Assembly: GCF_900090105.1 (NCBI RefSeq)
Contig: NZ_FMDM01000022.1
Location: 26,710-90,709, forward strand
DNA from: Micromonospora humi
GTDB taxonomy: Bacteria; Actinomycetota; Actinomycetes; Mycobacteriales; Micromonosporaceae
DNA length: 64,000 nt
Direction: 5' to 3'
The translations under genes and the position numbers were made by a program. Under the pieces are notes generated by a model. That model was given only the letters and a program-made list of their open reading frames with translations, did not search any database and had not been told where the DNA came from. Shown here one piece after another: positions 45,096 through 54,241 of this stretch (its first letter is position 1; each line of letters opens with the position of its first letter).

Positions 45096-46298
45096 GTGAC
45101 GGAATCGGCAATCGGTAGGGACGGGGCCACCGACGGGGCCGGATCCGAGGGGCACGACGCGCGGGCGACCGGGTCGCCGGGCGGCGGCACCCGGGCGCGA
45201 CGGCTCAGGCGCGCGCTGCTCGCCGCCTGGCCGGCCCTCGTGGGCTACGCCGCCGTCCGCGCCGTCGGGCTGGTCACGCTGGCGATCTGGGGACACGCCC
45301 GGGACGCGTCGTTCCCCAAGCAGATCGGCAACCGGGCCGATGCCAGCTGGTACCTCGCCATCGCCGAGCACGGGTACGACCGGGCCGAGACCCTCCAGAG
45401 CAACCTGGCGTTCTTCCCGTTCTATCCGCTGCTGATCCGGTTCGCCGAACCGCTGTCGCCGTTCCAGTTCCGCGGCACGGCGATCGCGCTGGCCTGGCTG
45501 GCCTCGCTGGCTGCCGCCTGGGGGCTGTTCGCGGTCGGCAACCACCTGCACGACCGGCGCACCGGGGTGCTGCTCGCGGTGGTCTGGGGCCTGCTGCCGC
45601 ACGCGATCGTCGAGTCGATGGCGTACACCGAGGCGCTCTTCACGGCGCTGGCCGCCTGGTCGCTGTACGCCGTGCTGACCGGCCGGTGGCTCACCGCCGG
45701 GGTGCTCTGCCTGATCGCCGGCGCCACCCGGCCGACCGCGACCGCGCTCATCCCGGTGGTGATGCTGGCCGGGCTGATCGCGCTGGTGCGGCGGCAGGGC
45801 ACGTGGCGCCCGGCGGTCGCCCTGCTGCTGGCGCCGCTGGGCTGGCTCGGCTACGTCGGCTGGGTGGGCCGGCGCACCGGGCGGGTGGACGGCTGGTTCC
45901 AGATCCAGACCGAGGGCTGGCACTCGACCTTCGACGGCGGCGCGGGGACCCTCACGTTCGTCGGGACGACGCTGGACCAGCCGGCCAAGCTCCAGTTCTA
46001 CCTGATCGTCGCGGTGCTGGCGACCAGCCTGGTCCTGCTGGCGCTGAGCGTCGTCGACCGGCAGCCGTGGCCGCTGCTGGCCTACAGCGCGCTGTTGCTG
46101 GCCACCACCATCGGCGCCTCCGGCTACTTCAACTCCAAGGCGCGTTTCCTGGTGCCGGCGTTCGCGCTGCTGCTCCCGGTGGCCCGGGGGCTCGCCACCG
46201 CCCGCACCGCGCGCGCGGTGATCATCCTGGTCGGGATGACCACCGCCTCCGCCTACCTCGGTGGCTACCTGCTGCTGGTCTGGCCGTCCTCGCCCTGA
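45096..46298 (+). CDS. PIG-V-like membrane mannosyltransferase
   Basis: 400 residues with about 10 membrane helices after a 45-residue hydrophilic lead. The first periplasmic loop (FPKQIGNRADASWYLAIAEH) carries the Asp of the GT-C active site, followed by SNLAFFPFYPLLIRFAEPL, typical of PIG-V/GPI-mannosyltransferase-like actinobacterial proteins. Such enzymes transfer mannose from polyprenyl-phosphate mannose outside the membrane. GTG at 45096 (or TTG at 45093) follows GAGGGG. Sits inside the wall-glycopolymer region, so it may modify that polymer. Confidence 0.75.
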   Translation: MTESAIGRDGATDGAGSEGHDARATGSPGGGTRARRLRRALLAAWPALVGYAAVRAVGLVTLAIWGHARDASFPKQIGNRADASWYLAIAEHGYDRAETLQSNLAFFPFYPLLIRFAEPLSPFQFRGTAIALAWLASLAAAWGLFAVGNHLHDRRTGVLLAVVWGLLPHAIVESMAYTEALFTALAAWSLYAVLTGRWLTAGVLCLIAGATRPTATALIPVVMLAGLIALVRRQGTWRPAVALLLAPLGWLGYVGWVGRRTGRVDGWFQIQTEGWHSTFDGGAGTLTFVGTTLDQPAKLQFYLIVAVLATSLVLLALSVVDRQPWPLLAYSALLLATTIGASGYFNSKARFLVPAFALLLPVARGLATARTARAVIILVGMTTASAYLGGYLLLVWPSSP

Positions 46299-46314
46299 CC
46301 GGCGGCGCCACCGG

Positions 46315-48210
46315 TCAGCGGGTGACCGGCCGCACGTCCCACAGCCACACGTCGCGCACCCGCCGCCCCGGCCCGAAGCAGGCGTCCAGGAACGCCTTCA
46401 GCTCGGCCTCGTGCGCGTGCCGGGGCAGCACCACCGCGTCCGCCCGCCACCACCGCACGTCCGCCAGCGCCTGGTCGCGCTCCGCCGCGCTGACCGTCGG
46501 CGGCCGGGTGCCCGCGCCGACCGCGGTGAGCAGCAGCGCGGTCGGGCGGGGCGGGGTGCCCCAGCGACCGGTGTCGTCGGTCGGCGAGGTCGGGCCGAGG
46601 AAGTAGCCCTGCGGCACGGCGAAGCCGGTCAGCGCCGCGGCGCCCCAGTTGATCGAGGTCATGTTGTGCACCGGCACGGGGACCAGCGTCCGCCCGTCGG
46701 CGACGTACCCACGCCACTCGCCGGACGTGACGAACGCGGGCACCGGCACCCGGCCCTTCGCCGGCAACGGCGTCGGCAGCATCGGCAGCAACGCGCCGAC
46801 GAGCGCCGCCGCGGTCAGCAACCGCAGCGGCGCGGCCACCCGCGGGGTCCGCGCCGCCAGGCCGTCGAGCCGAGCCACGGCGAGGGCCAGCAGCAACCCG
46901 AACGCGACGGTGGTGATCAGCGCGAACCGGGCGATCACCATGGCGTCCACGATCGGCAGGTCGTGCAGGAGCGCGAACGGCGCGGGCACACCGCTCTTCT
47001 CCGGCCCCCAGCTCAGCGTCGAGCCGAGCGAGAACACGCCGGAGACCAGCGCCACCAGGGCCAGCACCCGGACGGCCAGCTCCCGGCGGAGCCCGAGGAC
47101 CGCCGCCGCCACCAGCACGACCACCGGCCAGCCGAAGAAGCTGGCCTGCTCGGTGGTGTTCGGCGCCAGTCCCTGCGCGCTCTCCGGGCCCCCGCCGATC
47201 GACTCCGTGGCGTAGGCCACGAACGAGCGCACCCGCAGCGTGTAGACGTCCGGGTCACCCGGGTGCCCGATCCGGTGCTGCGGGCCGGCGAACTGCATCC
47301 ACAGCGGGTAGGCGGTGACCAGCAGCACCAGCCCACCGGCGACCGCCAGCGCGCCGAGCGCCCGCGGGGCCAGCCGGACGGTCTCCCGGGGCCGCAGCGC
47401 CAGGTGCGCCACCGTGGCCATCAGCGCGCCGAGGGCGACCAGGAAGAGGATCTCGACGGAGATGAAGAACTGGGCCGCGACCAGCGCCCCCAGGATCAGG
47501 CCGTCCCGCACCGGCGCGACCGACCGGGTCATCCGGACGATCCGCCACACCAGGAACGGCACCAGCCACTGCGCGGTGATGTGCGGATGCCCGTTGGAGT
47601 GGGTCACCATCGCCGGGGCGAACCCGCAGAACAGCCCACCGACCACGGCGGCGGCCCGGTTGCCGGTCAGGTGCCGGTCGAGCACCCAGTACCAGGCGAA
47701 GGCGGTGCCGGCCAGGTTCAGCGTGATCAGCAGGAGGTAGGACAGCGGCGCGCCGCCGAGCAGGGTGACCGGCGTCAACAGGATGCCCGGCAGCTGCATG
47801 CCCACGTTCGACATGAGGTTCACGCCGTCCGGCGCGTTCTGCAGCGTGGTGAGGAACGGGTTCTCCAGGTTGGTCACCGCGTGCGCGGCGTACGCCAGCA
47901 TCCACTCGTTGAACCCCTGGTCGTCCGGCCGGCTGCCGACCAGCCGCCCGTCGACGTCGAGCCAGCCCCGCCCGGTGACCCAGAGGGCGCCCGCCAGGAA
48001 CGCCACGCCGACGACCAGGTCGACCAGGCGGCGCCCGGACCACCGACGGCCCGGGGCGGCGGTGGTCCGCGGGGCCGCGGTGACCGCCGGGGTCGGCGGG
48101 ACCTGCGGGGCCGGCGGTACGCTCGATGCGGCCTCGCTCCCGACCACGGCCTCCGGCGGGTCGGCGGGCGGGCTGCTCGTGGGCTTGCCGGTGGGATGCG
48201 CCGTCGTCAC
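46315..48210 (-). CDS. Large multi-pass membrane protein, GT-C-like
   Basis: 631 residues. A Pro/Thr-rich cytoplasmic N-terminus (about 50 residues) is followed by about 11-12 membrane helices; the first outer loop (SRPDDQGFNEWMLAYAAHAV) contains acidic residues and NGHPHITAQWLVPFLVWRIV follows a few helices later. The last 130 residues form a soluble extracytoplasmic domain (VPVPVHNMTSINWGAAALTG). Resembles actinobacterial glycosyltransferase-like membrane proteins. GTG start with TAGGAT 8 nt upstream; the frame continues to 48369 but that part is not convincing. Function unknown beyond likely sugar transfer at the membrane. Confidence 0.68.
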   Translation of the reverse strand: MTTAHPTGKPTSSPPADPPEAVVGSEAASSVPPAPQVPPTPAVTAAPRTTAAPGRRWSGRRLVDLVVGVAFLAGALWVTGRGWLDVDGRLVGSRPDDQGFNEWMLAYAAHAVTNLENPFLTTLQNAPDGVNLMSNVGMQLPGILLTPVTLLGGAPLSYLLLITLNLAGTAFAWYWVLDRHLTGNRAAAVVGGLFCGFAPAMVTHSNGHPHITAQWLVPFLVWRIVRMTRSVAPVRDGLILGALVAAQFFISVEILFLVALGALMATVAHLALRPRETVRLAPRALGALAVAGGLVLLVTAYPLWMQFAGPQHRIGHPGDPDVYTLRVRSFVAYATESIGGGPESAQGLAPNTTEQASFFGWPVVVLVAAAVLGLRRELAVRVLALVALVSGVFSLGSTLSWGPEKSGVPAPFALLHDLPIVDAMVIARFALITTVAFGLLLALAVARLDGLAARTPRVAAPLRLLTAAALVGALLPMLPTPLPAKGRVPVPAFVTSGEWRGYVADGRTLVPVPVHNMTSINWGAAALTGFAVPQGYFLGPTSPTDDTGRWGTPPRPTALLLTAVGAGTRPPTVSAAERDQALADVRWWRADAVVLPRHAHEAELKAFLDACFGPGRRVRDVWLWDVRPVTR

Positions 48211-48218
48211 ACCGGCGA

Positions 48219-48224
48219 ATCCTA
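48219..48224 (-). promoter_or_regulatory. -10 element TAGGAT, leaderless
   Basis: Eight nt separate TAGGAT (minus strand) from the GTG at 48210. Confidence 0.45.
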
Positions 48225-48428
48225 CGGGTCGACCGGCGGCGGACGGCGCCACACCGGGCGGACGGCGCGAAGGTGACGGCCAGGCGACATGTGGTTGACG
48301 CTTGCCTCGCGCACGGTGCGGGAATTTGGCGGTCACGTCCGGCTGAGGCAGAATTCGTCTCTGACTCAAGGGACAGCGCCTGCCGACGCGCAGCTGCCTT
48401 TCACGAGATCACACGAGGAGTTCTACAG

Positions 48429-49511
48429 GTGAAGGTCATCAGCGTCGTCGGGGCACGCCCTCAGCTGATCAAGCTCGCTCCCATCGCCGCCGCGTTCGCC
48501 GCCACCGAGCACGAGCACCGGATCGTGCACACCGGCCAGCACTACGACGCGGACCTCTCCGACGTGTTCTTCTCCGGTCTCGGCATCCCCGACCCGGACA
48601 TCCACCTCGGTATCGGCTCCGGCTCGCACGGCGTGCAGACGGGCAAGGCCCTCGCCGCGCTGGACCCGGTCTTCGAGGCCGAGAAGCCCGACTGGGTGCT
48701 GGTCTACGGCGACACCAACTCGACGCTCGCCGGCGCGGTCTCCGCGGTCAAGCTGCACCTGCCGGTCGCCCACCTGGAGGCGGGCCTGCGCTCGTTCAAC
48801 CGGATGATGCCGGAGGAGCACAACCGCATCCTCACCGACCACGCGGCGGACCTGCTGCTCGCGCCCTCCGACGAGGCGATGCGACACCTGTCCGCCGAGG
48901 GGCTCGCCGCCCGGTCCGTGATGGTCGGCGACGTGATGGTCGACGTGTGCCTCGGTGTCCGGGACGCCGTCCTGGCCGGCCGGCACCCCGCGCCGGCGCT
49001 GCCCGAGGGGATCCGCGCCGACGAGCCCTACCTGCTGGCGACGCTGCACCGGGCGGAGAACACCGACTCCCGCGCGCGGCTGGCCGCCCTGCTCGACGGC
49101 CTGGCCGACCTGCCCGTGCCGGTGGCGCTGCTGGCGCACCCGCGGCTGGTCGCCAAGGCCGAGGAGCACGGGCTGAAGCTGGGCCGCGGCGCCGTGCACG
49201 TCGGCCGCCCACTGCCCTACGCCGGCATGGTCGCCGCGGTGCTCGGCTCGGCCGGTGTGGTGACCGACTCCGGCGGTCTGCAGAAGGAGGCCTACCTCCT
49301 CTCCCGGCCGTGCACCACGCTGCGGCCGGAGACCGAGTGGGTCGAGACCCTGGCCGACGACTGGAACCGCCTGGTGCCGGACCCGTCCGCCCACTCCCGC
49401 GCCGAATGGATCGACATCGCCACCCGACCGGCGCCCACCGCCGCCCAGGGCACGCCGTACGGCGACGGCCGGGCGGCCCAGCGGGTCGTCGAGACCCTCG
49501 CCGCGAAGTGA
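48429..49511 (+). CDS. wbpI: Non-hydrolysing UDP-GlcNAc 2-epimerase family (WbpI/WecB-like)
   Basis: 360 residues, GT-B-like fold. VKVISVVGARPQLIKLAPIA, VHTGQHYDADLSDVFFSGLG, LVYGDTNSTLAGAVSAVKLH, HLEAGLRSFNRMMPEEHNRI and TDSGGLQKEAYLLSRP are family hallmarks. It would epimerise C2 of UDP-GlcNAc (WecB) or of UDP-2,3-diacetamido-glucuronate (WbpI); with WbpA, B, D and E homologues nearby the latter is favoured. GAGGAG lies 8 nt before the GTG start. First of three genes in a plus-strand operon with two glycosyltransferases. Confidence 0.85.
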   Translation: MKVISVVGARPQLIKLAPIAAAFAATEHEHRIVHTGQHYDADLSDVFFSGLGIPDPDIHLGIGSGSHGVQTGKALAALDPVFEAEKPDWVLVYGDTNSTLAGAVSAVKLHLPVAHLEAGLRSFNRMMPEEHNRILTDHAADLLLAPSDEAMRHLSAEGLAARSVMVGDVMVDVCLGVRDAVLAGRHPAPALPEGIRADEPYLLATLHRAENTDSRARLAALLDGLADLPVPVALLAHPRLVAKAEEHGLKLGRGAVHVGRPLPYAGMVAAVLGSAGVVTDSGGLQKEAYLLSRPCTTLRPETEWVETLADDWNRLVPDPSAHSRAEWIDIATRPAPTAAQGTPYGDGRAAQRVVETLAAK

Positions 49512-49552
49512 CCCTGCCCGCCGACCGAGAGACCCGGGGTGTTCGCCCGACC

Positions 49553-51025
49553 ATGACGCCATCCCTCGACACGTCGCACTCCGCCGCGAACGGCCGCCCC
49601 GCGGCCGGCCGCGGTCGTCGTCCGCACCTCATCTACCTGGCCATCGGGTTCCCGCCGGCGGCCAAGAGCTGCGCCTACCGGATGCGCGAGACGGCCAACC
49701 AGTTCCGCCGGATCGGCTGGGACGTCACCGTGGTGACGATCACGGCCGCCTCCTGGGAGCGGGACTCCGGCCTCGACTACAGCCTCCTGGACCAGGTCGA
49801 CCCCGAGATCAAGGTGGTCGAGCTGCCGCTGGCCCGCGAAGACCTCGAGACGGACATCCGCCAGTTCAGCGAGGAGCGCGCGCTGCGCCCGGCCAAGTGG
49901 CTGACCAACCTGCGCAAGCGGGAGAAGCGGATCTTCCCGGAGCCGGTCTTCGGCAGCTGGCGCGGCGCGTTGGAGCGGGCGGTCCTCGACGTGCACCGCC
50001 AGCACCCGGCCGACCTGCTGCTGGCCAGCTGCGTGCCCTACGTGAACCTGGCCGCGGCCTGGAAGCTGTGGGAGCTGCACGGCGTGCCGTACGCGGTGGA
50101 CTTCCGCGACGGCTGGTCGATCGACGTGGTCAACGGCGGTCAGGCCTTCACCCCCGACTCCGAGGCGGGGCTCTGGGAGCGCCGGATCCTCGACCACTGC
50201 CAGTCGCTCTGGGTGGTCAACGACCCGATCGCCGACCACTACCGGGCGCGTTACCCGCACGTGGCGGACCGGGTGCACGTGGTCCGCAACGGCTACGACC
50301 GGGACAGTGTCCCGGCGATCCGTCCGCGCCAGCCCGATCCGGAGGCCGGCCTGACCTTCGGCTACCTGGGCACCGTCAACTACACCACCCACCAGCTCGG
50401 CGTGGTGCTCGACGCGTGGCGCGAGGCGCGCAAGCAGGAGCCGCTGCTGCGCAACGCCCGGTTCGAGATCCGCGGGCACATCGGCGCCGGCGCGAACCGG
50501 GAGGCGAACGGGCTGACCGAGCTGATCCGCGAGGCGGCGGCCGACGGCGTCTCCTTCGGCGGCCCGGTGCGCAAGGCGGAGGTCGCCGAGACGTACGGCG
50601 GCTGGGACGCCCTCGTGCTGATCCTCATCGGCGGCCGGTACGTCACCTCCGGCAAGGTGTACGAGTACATGGCGACCGGCCTGCCGATCGTCTCGGTGCA
50701 CGAGGTCGACCACGACGCCTCCCGCGTTCTCGACGGCCACCCGCTGTGGACCGGCGCCTGCGGCCTGGACGAGCTGCGCCTGGTGGAGAGCTTCCGGGCG
50801 GCCGCCCGGATGGTCGTGGAGGCCACCGAGGAGCAGCGCGACGGGGTCCGGCACCACGCCGACCCGTTCACCCGGGAGATCCTGATGCGGAACGCGGTCG
50901 CGCAGTTGGCGGCGCACGCCCTGGCGGAACCGCACGACCTGCCGGTCAACGGCGCGGTGGTGCAGCCCTCGGCGGCAAGCTCGACGATGGAGCAGGACGA
51001 ACGATCCGGTGGGGTGCGCGCATGA
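49553..51025 (+). CDS. GT4-like glycosyltransferase
   Basis: 490 residues, GT-B fold. Acceptor half: YLAIGFPPAAKSCAYRMRET and VVTITAASWERDSGLDYSLL; a middle segment PYAVDFRDGWSIDVVNGGQA, then WVVNDPIADHYRARYP and a donor half with LTFGYLGTVNYTTHQLGVVL. The usual EX7E region is weak (RYVTSGKVYEYMATGLPIVS), as in some WTA or mycothiol-like transferases. It overlaps the next gene by ATGA, and both lie downstream of the 2-epimerase, so it probably transfers the uronic acid or a neighbouring sugar. Confidence 0.78.
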   Translation: MTPSLDTSHSAANGRPAAGRGRRPHLIYLAIGFPPAAKSCAYRMRETANQFRRIGWDVTVVTITAASWERDSGLDYSLLDQVDPEIKVVELPLAREDLETDIRQFSEERALRPAKWLTNLRKREKRIFPEPVFGSWRGALERAVLDVHRQHPADLLLASCVPYVNLAAAWKLWELHGVPYAVDFRDGWSIDVVNGGQAFTPDSEAGLWERRILDHCQSLWVVNDPIADHYRARYPHVADRVHVVRNGYDRDSVPAIRPRQPDPEAGLTFGYLGTVNYTTHQLGVVLDAWREARKQEPLLRNARFEIRGHIGAGANREANGLTELIREAAADGVSFGGPVRKAEVAETYGGWDALVLILIGGRYVTSGKVYEYMATGLPIVSVHEVDHDASRVLDGHPLWTGACGLDELRLVESFRAAARMVVEATEEQRDGVRHHADPFTREILMRNAVAQLAAHALAEPHDLPVNGAVVQPSAASSTMEQDERSGGVRA

Positions 51026-53148
51026 GCAACGTGTTGCTGGTGACGGGGGTGTCCCCGCAGGCGGGAATTCTCAGCACGGCGGTGCAGCGGCTGCGCGAGA
51101 CCGGCGCACAGGTCTACCTGGTCGGCGCGCTCAACCAGGACGAGATGGCGGAGGACCTCCGCCTCGACGGGGTGTGCGCGCTGCCGACGGACATCGCGAA
51201 GGACTCCCCGACGCGCGCCCTGGCCCGGCAGGTCCCCGGGGAACGGGTGTGGAGCCGGATCCGGCGCGAGCCCTGGGCCCGGGAGCAGGCCCGCACGGCT
51301 GACGTCCTGGTCGCCCTCGACGCGCACGCGGTCTACACGGTGTGGCGGTTCGCCCAGCGCAACCGGTCCGCCGACGCCCGCTACGGCATCCAGGCCGCGG
51401 TGCAGGCGCTGACCGACCGCAAGGCCCGCCACGGCGCCGGCCCGCTCCAGCGCCTGGCCAACGGCATCCCCTCCACCGCGCTGGTGCGGCAGAGCGTCAA
51501 CCGGCTGATCAGCGGCGCGCCACGGGCCGCGGTGAACGCGGTCACCGCCCGGCCGATCATGCGCAGCAAGGCCGGCACCCAGCTCTGGCTGACCGCCCTG
51601 AAGGCGCCGAAGATGCCGGACTCGGTGCGCACCAAGGTCGCTCGGCAGGTCGCCAAGGGCATGGCCTGGGCGGACCGGCCCGACGGTGAGGCCATGGTCC
51701 TCACCGCCACGGCGAGCAAGCTCCGCAAGCCGGCCGCGCGGGCCCGGATGCTCGGCGAGGCGGCGAGCCGGGAGCTCAAGGCCGGCGTGCCGCCGCGTGA
51801 CCTGGACGGCGCGGTCGAGGCCCTGCTGAAGGTGGCCGACCAGCGGCACCGCGCGGACGAGAACGTCGCCGCCGCGGACCTGCTGAACCGGGCCATGACG
51901 CTGGCCTTCGACCGGGTGCTGCACATCGACCAGCTCACCTCGCCCCTGGCCGAGGACCCGGAGGGCTTCATCGCGCCGTTCCGCCGCTCGCTGGCGGCGA
52001 CCACGGTGGCGAGTCCGCGGGGCCGGCTCCAGCCGGCGGCACCGCCGCCGACCGACCGGCCGCTGCGGCTGCTGATCGCCACCAGCGCCAACGACAACTT
52101 CCTGAAGCTGATCCGGTCCTACTACGACGCCCACCCGGGGGTGGAGGTCCGCTTCGTCGACCTGGCGGCGAACGCCGCGCTCAAGAGCGTGACCTGGGCG
52201 TCGAAGCCGATGCTGGAGCACCGCCTGTCGGCCGACTCCACGGCCTACGGCGACAAGGCCGAGGAGCGGCTGCGGCCCTACCTCGACTGGGCGGACACCG
52301 TCTTCGTGGACTGGTGTGTGGCGCCGGCGGCGCTGTTCACCATGGTGGACCCGGGCACCACCCGGATCATCGTCCGCCTGCACAGCTACGAGGCCTTGTC
52401 GCGCTGGCCCTACATGGTGGACTTCTCCCGGATCGACGACCTGGTCTTCGTGGCCGACCACATCCGGGACCTCACCACCACCCTGGTGCCCTACCTCAAG
52501 GGTCCGGACGGGCCGCGCATGCACGTGCTGGACAACGCGATGGACCTGCGCGGGTTCCAGATCGACAAGCCGGCGGAGGCCCGCTTCCAGCTCGGCATGG
52601 TGGGCATCAGCCAGGTCGCCAAGGACCCGCGCTGGGCGATCGAGGTGCTGCGTCTGCTGCGCAAGCACGACGAGCGGTACCGGCTGCTGCTGGTGGGCGG
52701 CGACATGAACCCCAACGTGAGCGTGGCCAGCCGGGAATACCTGGAGGCATTCAACCGCGACGTGCGGGAGTTCGAGGCGGACGGCGCGGTGCGCCGGCTC
52801 GGGCCGACCAACGAGGTGCCGAAGATGCTGAGCGACATCGGCGTCATCATCAGCTCGTCGGTGCGCGAGGGCTGCCACTGCGGCCTGATGGAGGGCGCGG
52901 CGAGCGGCGCCGTCCCGGTGGTGCGCGACTGGCCGTTCTTCGCCGGGCGGCCGAACAGCGCCCGCACGCTCTACCCGGACGGCTGGGTCATCGGCAGTCC
53001 GGAGGAGGCGGTGGAGCGGATCCTGGCGACCACCGCCACCGAGGAGGCCTGGCGGGCCGCCGGTCGCGACGCATCGGCGTACGCGCTGCGCGAGTGGGAC
53101 TGGTCGGTGGTGCAGCACCACTTCGACCGGCTGCTGCTGGAGTCCTGA
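51022..53148 (+). CDS. Two-domain protein: unknown N-terminal domain plus GT4-like domain
   Basis: 708 residues. The first 80 residues look like a small Rossmann unit (NVLLVTGVSPQAGILSTAVQ, VYLVGALNQDEMAEDLRLDG). Residues 100-330 are Ala/Arg-rich helices (AVTARPIMRSKAGTQLWLTA, AVEALLKVADQRHRADENVA) with no motif I recognise. From about 350 a GT-B-like part begins (LRLLIATSANDNFLKLIRSY), with RIIVRLHSYEALSRWPYMVD, QLGMVGISQVAKDPRWAIEV and SSSVREGCHCGLMEGAASGA in place of a standard EX7E. ATGA overlap with the preceding transferase. It probably acts on the same polymer; the N-terminal domain's role is unknown. Confidence 0.72.
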   Translation: MSNVLLVTGVSPQAGILSTAVQRLRETGAQVYLVGALNQDEMAEDLRLDGVCALPTDIAKDSPTRALARQVPGERVWSRIRREPWAREQARTADVLVALDAHAVYTVWRFAQRNRSADARYGIQAAVQALTDRKARHGAGPLQRLANGIPSTALVRQSVNRLISGAPRAAVNAVTARPIMRSKAGTQLWLTALKAPKMPDSVRTKVARQVAKGMAWADRPDGEAMVLTATASKLRKPAARARMLGEAASRELKAGVPPRDLDGAVEALLKVADQRHRADENVAAADLLNRAMTLAFDRVLHIDQLTSPLAEDPEGFIAPFRRSLAATTVASPRGRLQPAAPPPTDRPLRLLIATSANDNFLKLIRSYYDAHPGVEVRFVDLAANAALKSVTWASKPMLEHRLSADSTAYGDKAEERLRPYLDWADTVFVDWCVAPAALFTMVDPGTTRIIVRLHSYEALSRWPYMVDFSRIDDLVFVADHIRDLTTTLVPYLKGPDGPRMHVLDNAMDLRGFQIDKPAEARFQLGMVGISQVAKDPRWAIEVLRLLRKHDERYRLLLVGGDMNPNVSVASREYLEAFNRDVREFEADGAVRRLGPTNEVPKMLSDIGVIISSSVREGCHCGLMEGAASGAVPVVRDWPFFAGRPNSARTLYPDGWVIGSPEEAVERILATTATEEAWRAAGRDASAYALREWDWSVVQHHFDRLLLES

Positions 53149-53161
53149 CCGGACGACGAAC

Positions 53162-53201
53162 GACAGGGGCCCCACCGGTACGTACCGGTGGGGCCCCTGT
53201 C
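53162..53201. terminator. 40-bp perfect palindrome between convergent genes
   Basis: GACAGGGGCCCCACCGGTAC is followed directly by its exact reverse complement. No loop and no mismatch over 20-nt arms. It lies in the 62-bp gap between two 3' ends, so a two-way terminator is the simplest role. Confidence 0.8.
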
Positions 53202-53210
53202 TCGTACGGC

Positions 53211-54239
53211 TCAGCGTTGGGCGGGCACCCGCGCCGCGTCGTCCGCCGGACCGAGCAACTCGTCGCGCAGCTCGGCCCACTGGAGCGAGTGCTGGATGCC
53301 CTCGGCCAGGGAGAGCGTCGGCGCCCAGCCGAGATGGCGGCGGGCCCGGTCGCTGCGGGTGTAGGTGCCGGCCGAGTCACCCGGCCGGCGCGGCGCCACC
53401 ACGGTGGGGATGGGCCGGCCGAGCACGGTGTTGAAGGCGTCCAGCAACTCGCGCACCGTCGTGCCGTCACCGGTGCCGAGGTTGAACACCTCGTACCGGC
53501 GGTCGCCGGCGAGCACCGTGTCGAACCGGCGCAGCGCCTCGACGTGGGCCTGCGCGAGGTCCCACACGTGCACGTAGTCGCGGATGCCGGAGCCGTCCCG
53601 GGTCGGCCAGTCGGCGCCGGTGACCTGGAACGTGGCCCCGGTGCGGGCCGACTCGATCATCTTGCCGAGCACGTGCGACGGGCGCGGCAACTGCAGGCCG
53701 GTGCGCATCTTCGGGTCGGCGCCGACCGGGTTGAAGTAGCGCAGCGAGATCACCCGCAGGGGGTACGCGCGGACGCTGTCCGCCAGCACCCGCTCGACCA
53801 TCGCCTTACTCTCCCCGTACGGGCTGGTGGCCGCGACCGGGGAGGTCTCGTCGACCGCGAAGTCGTCCCCCGGCTGGTAGATCGCCGCCGAGGAGCTGAA
53901 CAGGAACCGGCCGCACCCGTTGGCCACCAGCGCGTCGAGGAACTCGACGGTCTTGCCGACGTTCTCCCGGTAGTAGCGCAACGGGTGCTCGACCGAGTCC
54001 GGGACGACGATGAGCGCGGCGCAGTGCACCGCCGCCTCGATGTCCGGATGCTCGGCGAAGATCCGGTCGACCAGCGCCGAGTCGGCGATGTCACCGTGGT
54101 AGAAGATGCGGTTCTCGACGAACTCCGCCCGCCCGGTGCTGAGATTGTCCAGGATCACCGGGGTGATGCCGGCATCCAGGCAGGCCGAGGCGATGGTGCT
54201 GCCGATGAAGCCGGCGCCGCCAGCGATCAGAACCTTCAC
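53211..54239 (-). CDS. galE: UDP-glucose 4-epimerase
   Basis: 342 residues, extended SDR. VKVLIAGGAGFIGSTIASAC, the GalE-like LDNLSTGRAEFVENRIFYHG, FSSSAAIYQPGDDFAVDE and catalytic Tyr/Lys in SPYGESKAMVERVLADSV; RYFNPVGADPKMRTGLQLPR and RDGSGIRDYVHVWDLAQAHV are typical of true GalE proteins. It interconverts UDP-glucose and UDP-galactose (or the GlcNAc forms). The GTG start lies directly after the stop of the oxidoreductase gene, so the three genes 56358-53211 form an operon. Confidence 0.88.
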   Translation of the reverse strand: MKVLIAGGAGFIGSTIASACLDAGITPVILDNLSTGRAEFVENRIFYHGDIADSALVDRIFAEHPDIEAAVHCAALIVVPDSVEHPLRYYRENVGKTVEFLDALVANGCGRFLFSSSAAIYQPGDDFAVDETSPVAATSPYGESKAMVERVLADSVRAYPLRVISLRYFNPVGADPKMRTGLQLPRPSHVLGKMIESARTGATFQVTGADWPTRDGSGIRDYVHVWDLAQAHVEALRRFDTVLAGDRRYEVFNLGTGDGTTVRELLDAFNTVLGRPIPTVVAPRRPGDSAGTYTRSDRARRHLGWAPTLSLAEGIQHSLQWAELRDELLGPADDAARVPAQR

Positions 54240-54241
54240 GG

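Noticed and set aside
42058..45099. A 1013-codon plus-strand open frame
   Set aside because: It lies opposite the dehydrogenase and GT2 genes, has Gly/Arg/His/Val-rich composition with no motifs, and is explained by GC3 bias on the coding strand.
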